Shown in pieces: positions 47,233 through 56,416 of a stretch of DNA of 64,000 nt. The notes under the pieces were generated by a model. That model was not told the origin of the DNA and searched no databases. It was given only the letters and a program-made list of their open reading frames with translations. Source of the stretch: Gammaproteobacteria bacterium (GTDB lineage: Bacteria > Pseudomonadota > Gammaproteobacteria > Xanthomonadales > SZUA-36); assembly GCA_030428105.1 (NCBI GenBank), contig JAUIBE010000005.1:70476-134475 (forward strand), written 5' to 3'. Each line of letters begins with the position of its first letter. Within the stretch, counting starts at the first letter, position 1. Made by a program: the position numbers and the translations under genes.

Positions 47233-47868
47233 ATGGCTGAAGACAAGAAACCAGATCCTGTAATGAGTTCCGAAGACCTGGCTGGAGACACCTTCTCCAC
47301 CGGCGCAGACGCACCCGTTGCGCCCACCGGTGAACCCGGTTCGGCAATTGGCATGAGCCCCGACCAGGTGGCGCAGGCCCAGTTCCAGCTGCAAAAAGTT
47401 TACGCCAAGGACATCTCTTTCGAGGTGCCCAACGGCCCCGCGGTATTCCGCGAGCAGGGCCAGGCCGACGTCAAGATGAGCCTGTCGCAGCGCGTGGAAG
47501 CGCTGGAAGACGACATGCACGAAGTGGTGCTGACCGTCACCATCACTGCCACCATTGGCGAGAAAACCGCCTACCTGGCGGAAGTGGCCCAGTGTGGCAT
47601 CTTCCTGATGAGCGGCTTCCCGGAGCCAGCCATGCACGCGGTGGTTAACACCCTGTGCCCGAACACGCTGTTCCCGTATGCGCGGGCTGCGATCACTGGC
47701 CTGGTGACCCAGGGCGGCTTCCCGTCGATCACCCTCCAGCCGGTCAATTTCGAACAGCTCTACGCCAGGCGGATGCAGGAAATCGCCGCCGAGCAAGGCA
47801 ACGGCGCCGGCGGAAACGGTGCGGGTGGCTCCAACCAGGCGCCGCCGCAGTTCTCAACGGACTCCTGA
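47233..47868 (+). CDS. secB: Protein-export chaperone SecB
   Basis: Tetrameric cytosolic chaperone that delivers preproteins to SecA. The SecB core ([19 protein letters not shown] ... [13 protein letters not shown]) is intact. At 211 aa it is longer than the usual 150-170 because of a roughly 45-residue acidic N-terminal extension and a Gly/Asn-rich tail ([13 protein letters not shown]). gpsA begins 13 bp downstream. Confidence 0.96.
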   Translation: MAEDKKPDPVMSSEDLAGDTFSTGADAPVAPTGEPGSAIGMSPDQVAQAQFQLQKVYAKDISFEVPNGPAVFREQGQADVKMSLSQRVEALEDDMHEVVLTVTITATIGEKTAYLAEVAQCGIFLMSGFPEPAMHAVVNTLCPNTLFPYARAAITGLVTQGGFPSITLQPVNFEQLYARRMQEIAAEQGNGAGGNGAGGSNQAPPQFSTDS

Positions 47869-47881
47869 TCCGTATACGCCC

Positions 47882-48877
47882 ATGACTGTCGCCGTACTGG
47901 GCGCCGGATCGTGGGGCACCGCGCTTGCGATGCAGCTCGCGCGGTGTGGGCACCCTGTTCGGCTGTGGGCGCGCGACGCAGAACACGTCGCCGCCCTCGC
48001 CGAACAGCGCTGCAACCAGCGCTACCTGCCGGGAATCGAATTTCCCGACGGGCTCGACGTTGCCGCTGACCTGCAACAGACCGCGGCGGACGCCGACGAA
48101 ATCCTGGTGGCTGTTCCCAGCCACGCCTTTACCTCCATCGTTTCCGCTATCGCCGCTGACCTCGACCCGGCGCGGGGACTCTCGTGGGCGTGCAAAGGCC
48201 TTGAGCCCGGCACCGGTCGATTTCTCCACAGCGCCGCGCAAGACATCCTTGGCGAGCGTATTCCGTTGGCCGTGGTCACAGGACCATCGTTTGCTGCTGA
48301 AGTGGCGCGCAACCTGCCCACCGCGGTGACCGTGGCGGCCACCGAGCCGGAACACGGGCGGCGCGTGGCCTCGCTGTTGCACGGCGGCTCCTTCCGGGCT
48401 TACACCAGCGCCGACATTGTTGGTGCTGAGCTGGGTGGCGCGGTGAAAAATGTGCTGGCGGTTGCCACTGGTATTTGCGATGGCATGGGCCTGGGCAACA
48501 ACGCCCGTGCCGCATTGATTACCCGCGGCCTGGCGGAAATGATGCGCCTGGGTCACGCGCTGGGGGCGCAGCCGGCAACCCTGACCGGGCTGGCCGGGAT
48601 GGGCGACCTGGTGCTCACCTGTACCGGCGATCTGTCCCGCAACCGCCGCCTGGGGTTGGCGCTTGGCTCCGCCAAAAGCGTGCAACAGGCGCTGGACGAG
48701 ATTGGCCAGGTGGTTGAAGGGGTCGGTACTTGCGAAGAAGTTTGGCGCCTGGGTGAAGCCCACAACGTCGAGCTGCCCATCTCCGAACAGGTCTACGGCA
48801 TCATTCACAAGGGGTGGGACCCCAGCGAGGGCGTCCGCCGCCTGTTGGCGCGCGAACCCAAGCCTGAAACCGACTAG
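47882..48877 (+). CDS. gpsA: NAD(P)-dependent glycerol-3-phosphate dehydrogenase
   Basis: Reduces DHAP to sn-glycerol-3-phosphate for phospholipids. The protein is 331 aa from ATG 47882 ([16 protein letters not shown], Rossmann motif at the N-terminus). [14 protein letters not shown] and [16 protein letters not shown] are conserved, and Lys in [16 protein letters not shown] is catalytic. An in-frame start at 47819 would extend into secB and is rejected. secB-gpsA is a common pair. Confidence 0.97.
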   Translation: MTVAVLGAGSWGTALAMQLARCGHPVRLWARDAEHVAALAEQRCNQRYLPGIEFPDGLDVAADLQQTAADADEILVAVPSHAFTSIVSAIAADLDPARGLSWACKGLEPGTGRFLHSAAQDILGERIPLAVVTGPSFAAEVARNLPTAVTVAATEPEHGRRVASLLHGGSFRAYTSADIVGAELGGAVKNVLAVATGICDGMGLGNNARAALITRGLAEMMRLGHALGAQPATLTGLAGMGDLVLTCTGDLSRNRRLGLALGSAKSVQQALDEIGQVVEGVGTCEEVWRLGEAHNVELPISEQVYGIIHKGWDPSEGVRRLLAREPKPETD

Positions 48878-49165
48878 TCGCGGCTTTGCGACGAAGCGAA
48901 AACCAAGATTTCACCGATACTTGCGTCCCCGGCGGTTTTTTCATGAGCGCGGGGCTTGCCGTCGTCTGATTTTAAGCCATTGAATTAAATAAAATTATGC
49001 CGGAAACCGGCCTTCCTGGGTCACGAATATGTTGATTTGACAGCACCCGTGAGCAGGCGTATCGTTGATCTCCGCGACACAACATCTTGTGTCTGCGCAA
49101 AATCCAGAGCACAATAGATTGTGCCTTTATTTCAAATAAAACCAAGGGATTAAGCGGGTTTATTG
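48878..49165 (+). other. gpsA-nrdJ intergenic region
   Basis: A 288-bp gap with no convincing gene. The first part contains only a loose GGTTTTTT run (about 48935) with no compact stem. The second half is A/T-rich and carries the two NrdR boxes and presumably the nrdJ promoter. I see no cobalamin-riboswitch B12 box. Confidence 0.6.
49077..49124 (+). promoter_or_regulatory. Pair of NrdR boxes upstream of nrdJ
   Basis: ACACAACATCTTGTGT (49077-49092) and GCACAATAGATTGTGC (49109-49124) are two palindromes close to the NrdR consensus acaCwAtATaTwGtGt (two and three mismatches). They are 32 bp apart start to start, about three helical turns, which is the classical NrdR pair geometry. They predict ATP/dATP-sensing NrdR repression of this reductase. 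The nrdR gene is not in the window. Confidence 0.85.
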
Positions 49166-51313
49166 ATGAGCAGCGTGCAGGTTGAGGTGATTGGTGCTGA
49201 TTCACAAGACATTCCATACCAGGAAGCGTCTTTAGATATCTGGGATAAAAAATACCGTCTGAAGTCGAAGACCGGCGACGTTATTGACCAGACCATGGAC
49301 GACACCTTCAAGCGTGTCGCCCGTGCCCTGGCCGACACAGAAGTCAGCAAGGACAAGCGTGAGGAATGCTACGAGGCCTTTCTGTGGGCCCTGCGTCGTG
49401 GCGCCATTCCGGCGGGGCGTATTACTTCCAACGCCGGCGCCCAGGCGCACAAGCCGGCCACCTCGACCATCAACTGCACCGTGTCAGGCACGATCGAGGA
49501 TTCCATGAATGGCATCCTTGAGAAGGTCCACGAAGCGGGACTCACCCTGAAAGCAGGTTGCGGCATCGGTTACGAGTTTTCCACGCTGCGGCCCAAGGGC
49601 GCGTATGTGTCAGGCGCGGGCGCCTACACTTCCGGCCCGCTCAGCTTCATGGATATCTACGACAAGATGTGCTTCACCGTGTCCAGCGCGGGCGGCCGTC
49701 GCGGCGCCCAGATGGCCACCTTCGAAGTGGGCCACCCGGACGCGATGGAGTTCATCCGCGCCAAGCGCGAGGATGGACGCCTTCGGCAGTTCAATTGTTC
49801 CTTGCTGATTACCGATGAGTTCATGAAGGCAGTCGCCGACGGCGGCGACTGGCCCCTGGTGTTCCCGATTTCCGAAGATGAGGCAGGCGGGATTGATGCG
49901 GACAAAGATCCGGACATCCTGTGGCGTGAGTGGCCCACCACCAAAGGCTACCTGACCCGTGATGACGGGCTGGTAGCCTGCCGTATCTACAACACGGTGC
50001 CGGCGCGCCGCATGTGGGACATGATCATGTCATCCACCTACGACTTTGCCGAGCCCGGGTTCATCCTGGTTGATCGCATCAACGAGATGAACAACAACTG
50101 GTTCTGCGAGAACATCCGCGCCACCAACCCCTGTGGCGAGCAGCCGCTGCCGCCTTATGGCGCCTGCCTGCTTGGCTCGGTCAACCTCACCCGCTTCGTC
50201 GAGGCGCCGTTTACCGACGAGGCCCGCTTCGACTGGGAGCAGTACGACAAGGTCGTGCGCATCTTTACCCGCATGCTGGATAACGTGGTGGAAATCAATG
50301 GCTTGCCGCTGGAAACCCAGCGCAAGGAAATTGAGCGCAAACGCCGCCATGGCATGGGCTTCCTTGGCCTGGGCAGCACCCTGACCATGCTCGGCATGCG
50401 TTATGGCTCGCCCGAATCCGTCGAGTTTACCGAGCGCGTGTCGCGAGAGATGGCGCTCTCGGGTTGGCGCGAGGGGCTGGAACTCAGCCGCGAGAAAGGC
50501 CCGGCGCCAATCATGAAGGAAGAGTTCACCATCACCGGCGACATGCTGCGCCGCCGCCCTGAATTGCAGGCCGATGGCTACAAGGTAGGTGACCGTATCC
50601 AGGGAAGCGTTCTGCACGCACGCTACAGCCGCTACATGCAGAAAATAGCGGAGGTCGACCCGGAGTTGGTGGATGCTCTGGCCCAGGAGGGCGCGCGCTT
50701 CACCCACCACACCTCGATTGCGCCCACCGGCACCATTTCGCTGTCGATTGCCAACAACGTTTCCAATGGCATCGAGCCCAGCTTTGCGCACCATTACTCG
50801 CGCAACGTGATCCGTGAAGGCAAGAAGTCGAAAGAGAAAGTGGCGGTATTCAGCTATGAGCTGTTGGCATACCGCGAGCTGATCAATGCCGATGCGATGC
50901 CGGATTCAGACGACCCGGCGAGCATGCTGCCTGAATATTTCGTTACCGCGGACAACATTTCGCCGAAGGAGCACGTGGATATCCAGGCAGCCGCGCAGCT
51001 GTGGATTGACTCGTCCATCAGCAAGACGGCCAACGTGCCAACCGATTACCCGTACGAAGATTTCAAGGACATCTACACCTACGCCCACAGCAAGGGCCTG
51101 AAAGGCTGCACCACCTTCCGCTTCAACCCCGAGGCATTCCAGGGTGTGCTGGTGAAAGATTCCGACCTCAAGAACACCACCTACCGCTTCGTGCTGGATG
51201 ATGGCGAAGTGGTCGAGGTACGCGGTGACGAGGAGATTGAGTACGACGGTGAGACCCACACTGCAGCGAACCTGTTTGACGCCCTCAAAGAGGGCTACTA
51301 CGGCAAGTTCTGA
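49166..51313 (+). CDS. nrdJ: Adenosylcobalamin-dependent ribonucleotide reductase, large component NrdJa
   Basis: Class II reductase making deoxyribonucleotides with or without oxygen. The 715-aa protein carries the catalytic barrel: INCTVSG with the first redox Cys, NPCGEQPLPPYGACLLGSVNL with the thiyl-radical Cys (about 323), and APTGTISL. The usual C-terminal zinc/thiol tail is missing here and lies in the next gene, so this is the split NrdJa/NrdJb type known from Pseudomonas aeruginosa. ATG 49166 is preferred to TTG 49163. NrdR boxes lie upstream. Confidence 0.95.
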   Translation: MSSVQVEVIGADSQDIPYQEASLDIWDKKYRLKSKTGDVIDQTMDDTFKRVARALADTEVSKDKREECYEAFLWALRRGAIPAGRITSNAGAQAHKPATSTINCTVSGTIEDSMNGILEKVHEAGLTLKAGCGIGYEFSTLRPKGAYVSGAGAYTSGPLSFMDIYDKMCFTVSSAGGRRGAQMATFEVGHPDAMEFIRAKREDGRLRQFNCSLLITDEFMKAVADGGDWPLVFPISEDEAGGIDADKDPDILWREWPTTKGYLTRDDGLVACRIYNTVPARRMWDMIMSSTYDFAEPGFILVDRINEMNNNWFCENIRATNPCGEQPLPPYGACLLGSVNLTRFVEAPFTDEARFDWEQYDKVVRIFTRMLDNVVEINGLPLETQRKEIERKRRHGMGFLGLGSTLTMLGMRYGSPESVEFTERVSREMALSGWREGLELSREKGPAPIMKEEFTITGDMLRRRPELQADGYKVGDRIQGSVLHARYSRYMQKIAEVDPELVDALAQEGARFTHHTSIAPTGTISLSIANNVSNGIEPSFAHHYSRNVIREGKKSKEKVAVFSYELLAYRELINADAMPDSDDPASMLPEYFVTADNISPKEHVDIQAAAQLWIDSSISKTANVPTDYPYEDFKDIYTYAHSKGLKGCTTFRFNPEAFQGVLVKDSDLKNTTYRFVLDDGEVVEVRGDEEIEYDGETHTAANLFDALKEGYYGKF

Positions 51314-51402
51314 GCAGGCAATGTGCTAACAACAATAACCACAAACCAGGGATCAAGTGGCGGCGAGGGAAGATTGGGTACCGCCAGACCCACGGATAGA
51401 AC

Positions 51403-51427
51403 CTAGTACACGGAAGTACCTATTTTT
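51403..51427 (+). other. Weak attenuator-like hairpin between nrdJa and nrdJb
   Basis: TAGTAC and GTACCTA (51404-51422, one bulged C, loop ACGGAA) can pair and are followed by TTTTT (51423-51427). The stem is short and A/T-rich, so it may act as a partial terminator setting the NrdJa:NrdJb ratio, or be fortuitous. The remaining 148-bp gap shows nothing else. Confidence 0.3.
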
Positions 51428-51461
51428 CGCAGAATTGAAGCGTGCGTAGTACGCGCAGGAA

Positions 51462-52196
51462 ATGAGCAACATGGGCATCAAGATCGATCATAAAATTGTC
51501 GGCTACGAGGTGGTGAAAGACACCCAGGCTGGCGACAGCGGCGCACAAGCCGCGACCCCGAAGGAAGAACGCGGCTCGGCCAAGATCATTCGCATGACCG
51601 AGCAGGTCGCGCGGCCAGAAGGCATGGAAGCGTTGGAAGGCTCCACCTACAAGATCAAGACGCCGCTGGACGACCACGCGATGTATGTCACCATCAACGA
51701 CATCGTCCTCAATGCCGGCACCGAGCACGAACAGCGCCGCCCGTTCGAAATTTTTATCAACTCGAAGAACATGGACCACTTCCAGTGGATCGTGGCGCTC
51801 ACCCGGCTGATGTCGGCCGTGTTTCGCAAGGGTGGTGATGTCACCTTCCTGGCCGAGGAGCTGCAGGCCGTGTTCGACCCCAAGGGTGGCTATTTCAAAC
51901 CCGGTGGCAAGTTCATGCCCTCGATCATTGCCGAAATTGGCGCGGTGATTGAGCACCACCTGCAGAAGATTGGCCTGATGGAAAAAGAGGCGCTGTCAGA
52001 ACAACAGCAGCTGATTCTCGACCAGAAACGCGCCGAGGCCGAAGCGGCCAATGAAACCGTCGCCCCCAGGGCAGCGGATGAGGCGGCCGATTACCCGGCT
52101 TCCGCCACCCTGTGCAACAAGTGCAACACCAAGGCGGTGGTGATCATGGATAACTGCGCCACCTGCCTTTCCTGCGGCTATTCCAAGTGCGGGTAG
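51462..52196 (+). CDS. Class II ribonucleotide reductase, small component NrdJb (TSCPD and cysteine-tail domain)
   Basis: A 244-aa protein completing split NrdJ. An N-terminal linker is followed by a TSCPD-like domain (about 65-180; MYVTINDIVLNAG, RPFEIFINSKNMDH, ALTRLMSAVFRKG). The tail carries CNKC (218-221) and CATCLSCGYSKC (232-243), the zinc-binding and thiol-shuttle cysteines found at the C-terminus of single-chain NrdJ. The start is ATG 51462 or ATG 51471; an AGGA site suits the second better in spacing. Confidence 0.9.
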   Translation: MSNMGIKIDHKIVGYEVVKDTQAGDSGAQAATPKEERGSAKIIRMTEQVARPEGMEALEGSTYKIKTPLDDHAMYVTINDIVLNAGTEHEQRRPFEIFINSKNMDHFQWIVALTRLMSAVFRKGGDVTFLAEELQAVFDPKGGYFKPGGKFMPSIIAEIGAVIEHHLQKIGLMEKEALSEQQQLILDQKRAEAEAANETVAPRAADEAADYPASATLCNKCNTKAVVIMDNCATCLSCGYSKCG

Positions 52197-52221
52197 GGCC
52201 AGTAGGGGCGGCTAGACTGGT

Positions 52222-52815
52222 TTAAGCTTCCCGGGCCATGGCGCGGGCGTAGGCCGGTCGCGCCTGGCAGCGCTCCAGGTAAGCCTTGAGCACTGGGCTA
52301 TCCGGCAAAATTCCAAACATGCTCATGAAGTTGACCGATGAGCCGGCCATGACATCGGCTGCGCTGAACGGGTCGCCGAGCAGCCAGGGGCCGTCCGCCA
52401 GCCCATTCTCCAGGGTTTCGATCATGCGCTCGAAATTTCCCCAGCCGATGGTCGCCGGCTCGGTTTCCCAGCCGTTGAATTTCTGCGCCATGGCGGGTTC
52501 GATCACGCCTGGCAGGAAGGTCATCCAGAACAGGTAACGGCCGCGGTCGGGCGCATCGATGGCGGGGGCGAGCCCGGCGCGTGGGTACCGGTCTGCGAGG
52601 TAGAGGCCGATCGCGGCGGAGTCTGCTACCGTGACTTCACCATCGCGCAGCGCTGGCACTTTGCGCATCGGGCTTGCAGACAGGAAGTCCGGGTTGGAAC
52701 GGGATTCCGCATCGCGCAGGTCGATTTCAACCAGCTCAAACGGCTCTCCCAGTTCCTCGATCAGCCACAGCGCCCGTGAAGCACGGGTGCGCGGGCACCA
52801 GTAAAGTTGGATCAT
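52222..52815 (-). CDS. Glutathione S-transferase family protein
   Basis: A 197-aa GST with a thioredoxin-like N-terminal domain (LYWCPRTRASRALWLIEELGEPFE; RKVPALRDGEVTVADSAAIGLYLADRYP, with the cis-Pro and Ser/Asp glutathione-binding positions) and an all-helical C-terminal domain (PFSAADVMAGSSV). Substrate unknown. Convergent with nrdJb at 25 bp. The Yip1-domain gene lies 21 bp upstream on the same strand. Confidence 0.9.
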   Translation of the reverse strand: MIQLYWCPRTRASRALWLIEELGEPFELVEIDLRDAESRSNPDFLSASPMRKVPALRDGEVTVADSAAIGLYLADRYPRAGLAPAIDAPDRGRYLFWMTFLPGVIEPAMAQKFNGWETEPATIGWGNFERMIETLENGLADGPWLLGDPFSAADVMAGSSVNFMSMFGILPDSPVLKAYLERCQARPAYARAMAREA

Positions 52816-52836
52816 CAGTGTCTGCCTCCGGCGTGG

Positions 52837-53910
52837 CTATTCCACGCCTTCTATTTCGTCCTTGTATTCCTCGTAGAGCTCAAAATTGTGCGCAATTGCG
52901 TCTGAGCCTTCGCCACGCTGGAACCTGGCCGCACGCAGTTGCTCTCGCACCCACACGTGCTCGGCCCAATTGCCATCGCCAGTCTTGACGATTTCCATTT
53001 CCGCGTTGTTGGCGCCCAGCGCTGTGCCCATGCCACTGTAGGCCTTGGCCACGTCCGCTGGAGAAAGCTTCCCCGCCTTTTCCTTTTCTTCCAGTTCCTT
53101 GCCCAGTTTTTCCATGTCCTGGGCGTACTCGCCCTGCAACTCGCGTGTCTTGCGCATGACGTCGGCATAGTCACGCACCTGGCGGGTGGTGATTTTGCCA
53201 TCGGAGGGCGGTTCGAACTGGTCGGATTGCGCGGCTTCCATCAGGCGGCCCTGGCGCTCCATTTCGCCAAGCATGCCGGAGCCGAACACCGGGGTATCGG
53301 CATTGCGGCCCAGGCTGGAAACCGGAACACTGCGGTTCATGCCGCCGAGGCCCAGCACTGCGGCCAGGATCATGTTCACTACCAGCACGCTCACCAGTGA
53401 AACGATGTAATGCACCACGCGCTTGTCTTCGGGTACACCCATGGCCAGCGGGATAATCTTGTACAGGAAGACCAGCGTCAGGATGCCGCCAGCCAGGGAA
53501 ATCAGCCAGCCAATCCACGGAACCAGGGCGCCGATCGGTCCTGCCACCCAGGCAGGAATGGCGGCCAGTGAAACGGCTGCGAAGGCTCGTGAGAAGGTGC
53601 TGTTGCCTTTGAAAACACCGGCCAGGAAGTGGAAGACCGTAACCACGATGGCGATGCCGATGGCGGCGAACACGAGGCCGCTCACCAGCGCGCCAAGAAA
53701 ACTCTGGCCATAGCCGAAGTAGGTGTAGCCGCCGACGATTCGCGAGAAAATCAGGGTCAGGATGACATTGGCCACCAGCAGCGGGCCGGTTAGCTGGATG
53801 GCGGTGTCCTGCCACGAGGGATTTTCGTCGAGGTATTTTTTCCAGGTGTTCTGCGAGTCAAGCAGCCCGCCCTTGATCAGATCGATCGTCTTCTTGATGT
53901 CGAACGCCAT
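52837..53910 (-). CDS. Yip1-domain membrane protein
   Basis: A 357-aa protein whose first 200 residues hold five or six helices with the YIP1 pattern (ENPSWQDTAIQLTGPLLVANVIL; AAVSLAAIPAWVAGPIGALVPWIG). A soluble, charged C-terminal part (about 220-357; RQVRDYADVMRKTRELQGEYAQDMEKLGKELEEKE-like helix) is predicted to form a coiled coil. Function in bacteria is not established. Divergent from the NERD gene. Confidence 0.82.
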   Translation of the reverse strand: MAFDIKKTIDLIKGGLLDSQNTWKKYLDENPSWQDTAIQLTGPLLVANVILTLIFSRIVGGYTYFGYGQSFLGALVSGLVFAAIGIAIVVTVFHFLAGVFKGNSTFSRAFAAVSLAAIPAWVAGPIGALVPWIGWLISLAGGILTLVFLYKIIPLAMGVPEDKRVVHYIVSLVSVLVVNMILAAVLGLGGMNRSVPVSSLGRNADTPVFGSGMLGEMERQGRLMEAAQSDQFEPPSDGKITTRQVRDYADVMRKTRELQGEYAQDMEKLGKELEEKEKAGKLSPADVAKAYSGMGTALGANNAEMEIVKTGDGNWAEHVWVREQLRAARFQRGEGSDAIAHNFELYEEYKDEIEGVE

Positions 53911-54009
53911 GTGTTGCTCTCCCGATTGGTGAATCGTCTAATCTTAACGGAAGCGGACCATAATTTGTCGGCTGGCGGAACGATTGCTTGCCGCCCCGGT
54001 GTCCGTACT

Positions 54010-54921
54010 ATGATCAGCGCTATGGCCGAGACATTTTCCCAACATTGGAACCTGCTTTGGATTGGAGGTGCGCTGTTGCTGGCGGTCTTCCTGGGCTCGC
54101 CGCGGCACCGTGGCCAGGTCGCCTGGAAGCGCGTTCACAACCAGTTGCGCAACGCCCTGGACCAGCGGCGCTACACCCTGTTTGGACCGATGGCGCTGCC
54201 TGCTGGCGGTGGCTCACAGGCTGTCGACCACCTGGTTGTTTCGCGCTTCGGAGTTTTCGTGATCGTGTCGGAGCTGCGCAAAGGCGAAATCAGGGGAGGG
54301 GAGTCGCAGGAGTTCTGGGCGGAGAAGCGTGGTGGCGCGGTCCGGCGGTGGCCCAACCCGCTGTATCGGGCGAAACTGCAGATGGAAGCCGTGCAGCGGG
54401 TGGTCGAGTTGCCACGCCATTACTTCCATCTGCTGGTGGCCGTCGAAGGCCTGCAACGACCCTCCAGGCTTGTTCCAGAAAATGTGCTGCCGGCATCCTC
54501 GATGGTGGCCTGGGTACGCGCCCGTGACAAGCAGTTGCTGAGCCCGGAGCAAGCCGACCGGGTGGTAAAAGCCATCACCGACGCGGCGATGCCTGCGCCA
54601 AAGCCTTCGCGTCGCGTCGCCGCTGTACGTTGGGCCCTAGGCCTGGTCGCGGTGGCGGGCGCCTGGTGGGTTTATGGCGATGAAATCACCGACTTTGTAC
54701 GCCACGCGGAGATCCGCGTGGAGCAGGCCGCAGCGCCCGGGCGTTTCGATGACGAAGGACAGCGCAAGCCAGAACAGCAGATCTTCGAGGAATCGCTGAT
54801 CTGCGCATATTCTGTCGACACCCAGCGTTGCGCCTGTTACGACCCGGCGGGAGAGCGCGTATCGCTGGGCCTGGACCGATGCCGCGAACTGTCTGAACGC
54901 GGCTCGGTGCTCAACCAGTAG
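54010..54921 (+). CDS. NERD-domain membrane protein
   Basis: About 303 aa. One N-terminal helix (about 15-30) is followed by a nuclease-related NERD domain (VHNQLRNALDQRRYTLFGPMALP, SQAVDHLVVSRFGVFVIVSE, EFWAEKRGGAVRRWPNPLYR). A second helix lies at about 200-218, and the C-terminal segment is Cys-containing (ICAYSVDTQRCACYDPAG). The NERD core lacks an obvious nuclease Lys pair, so activity is unclear. Starts at 54010 or 54022 fit; an earlier GTG at 53911 abuts the divergent gene and is less likely. Confidence 0.8.
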   Translation: MISAMAETFSQHWNLLWIGGALLLAVFLGSPRHRGQVAWKRVHNQLRNALDQRRYTLFGPMALPAGGGSQAVDHLVVSRFGVFVIVSELRKGEIRGGESQEFWAEKRGGAVRRWPNPLYRAKLQMEAVQRVVELPRHYFHLLVAVEGLQRPSRLVPENVLPASSMVAWVRARDKQLLSPEQADRVVKAITDAAMPAPKPSRRVAAVRWALGLVAVAGAWWVYGDEITDFVRHAEIRVEQAAAPGRFDDEGQRKPEQQIFEESLICAYSVDTQRCACYDPAGERVSLGLDRCRELSERGSVLNQ

Positions 54922-54927
54922 TTACCA

Positions 54928-56244
54928 CTACTGGTTGCTGGAAAGGTATTCCCACGCCATCGCCGCCATCGCCTGGACGCCCAGGTCGAAGCCGCCTTCA
55001 TCGACCAGGAAATCCGGCGTGTGGTGCGCGGCCGCCTCGCTGGCTGGCGTGTCCAGCGGCCTGCCGCCCAGGGAAATATAGAAGCCCGGGACCTCGCGTG
55101 AAATGAAGGAAAAGTCTTCCGCACCGGTGGTTGGCTTGAGCTCATCCAGGTTGGAGGCGCCTGCAACCTGTTCCAGCACCGGGATCATCGTTTCGGCCAG
55201 CGCCGGGTTGTTGGCGGTGACCGGGTAGGAAGTCGAAAGCGGAATGCGCACATCAACCGTGGCGCCCATCGAGGTAGCCACGCCCTCGGCGATTTCACGT
55301 ACGCGCTGGTGTATCTGCTCGCGCATGCCTTCATCCAGCGAGCGAATGGTGCCTACCATCTCCACCTTCTCCGGAATGATGTTCGAGCGCACACCGCCAT
55401 GGATGCTGCCAATCGTGACGATTGCTGGCTGCTCAGTGATGCGCATGTTGCGGCTGACAATGGTCTGCAGTGCATTGATGATTTGCGCCGAGACCACCAC
55501 GCTGTCGATGCCGCTCCATGGCGATGCGCCGTGCGACTGCTTGCCATGCACGGTTATGCCGAAATCATCGACGCTGGCGTAGCGCGGGCCACGCGAATAG
55601 CCGATGCGGCCGACCTGCTGGATGGCGTCGATGTGCAGCGCAAAAGCGGCGTCTACCGGCGGGTTGTCCAGTACGCCTTCCTTGACCATCAGTTCGGCGC
55701 CGCCTTCCTCACCCATGGGCGGCCCTTCCTCGGCGGGCTGGAAAACGAACTTGATGGTGCCGGGCAGGTCATCGCGCATTGCAGAAAGCACTTCGGCTGC
55801 ACCCATCAGGATGGCGACGTGGGTGTCGTGGCCGCAGGCGTGCATCACCGGCACTTCTTCGCCGTTGTACTCCCCGCGCGCCTGCGAACGGAAGGGCAGG
55901 TCATTGCGTTCTGCTACTGGCAGTCCGTCCATGTCGGCGCGCAACAGCACCACCGGACCGGGTTTGCCACCCCTTAGAATGCCAACCACGCCGGTATGCG
56001 CAACGCCGGTTTGCACCTCCATGCCCAGGGTTTCCAGGTGTTCGGCAACGATTCCCGCGGTGCGGAACTCGCGGTTGGACAGTTCCGGGTGTTCGTGGAA
56101 GTCGCGGCGCCATTCCACGACGCGGCCTGAGACCGATTCACTGAGGCTGCGGATCGAATCCATGGGCACGTCTGCAACCGCGGAAGCGGGCAGGAATGTG
56201 GCGCTGGCAATGGCTACAAGGCAAAAGAATCTGGCGGGTTTCAT
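54928..56244 (-). CDS. Secreted M20 family amidohydrolase/peptidase
   Basis: A zinc amidohydrolase of about 438 aa with a signal peptide (MKPARFFCLVAIASATFLPASAVA). Metal ligands: HACGHDTHVAIL (His/Asp), PAEEGPPMGEEGG (catalytic Glu and ligand Glu), and TTGAEDFSF near the end; a lid domain sits between. Such proteins remove acyl groups from amino acids or cleave indole-3-acetyl conjugates; here the substrate is unknown, outside the cytoplasm. Start 56244 fits the signal peptide better than 56268. Convergent with the NERD gene at 6 bp. Confidence 0.9.
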   Translation of the reverse strand: MKPARFFCLVAIASATFLPASAVADVPMDSIRSLSESVSGRVVEWRRDFHEHPELSNREFRTAGIVAEHLETLGMEVQTGVAHTGVVGILRGGKPGPVVLLRADMDGLPVAERNDLPFRSQARGEYNGEEVPVMHACGHDTHVAILMGAAEVLSAMRDDLPGTIKFVFQPAEEGPPMGEEGGAELMVKEGVLDNPPVDAAFALHIDAIQQVGRIGYSRGPRYASVDDFGITVHGKQSHGASPWSGIDSVVVSAQIINALQTIVSRNMRITEQPAIVTIGSIHGGVRSNIIPEKVEMVGTIRSLDEGMREQIHQRVREIAEGVATSMGATVDVRIPLSTSYPVTANNPALAETMIPVLEQVAGASNLDELKPTTGAEDFSFISREVPGFYISLGGRPLDTPASEAAAHHTPDFLVDEGGFDLGVQAMAAMAWEYLSSNQ

Positions 56245-56416
56245 GTGGCTTGGTCTTCCAATTGGCATTGAAGGTGGCCGCTAAGAGTGAATCAAACGAG
56301 GGCGCTTGGCAATTCGGCGCGCGCCGGGTGCATGAATCCTTCCCGCGAAAGGAGTATCTTGGTGCGCCGCGCTTGTGCGCGGAGGGAGGCCAACTGCAGG
56401 TTACCGAGACAGCTTG

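Noticed and set aside
48878-49165. Cobalamin riboswitch ahead of the B12-dependent reductase
   Set aside because: No B12-box sequence is visible; the region is explained better by the two NrdR boxes.
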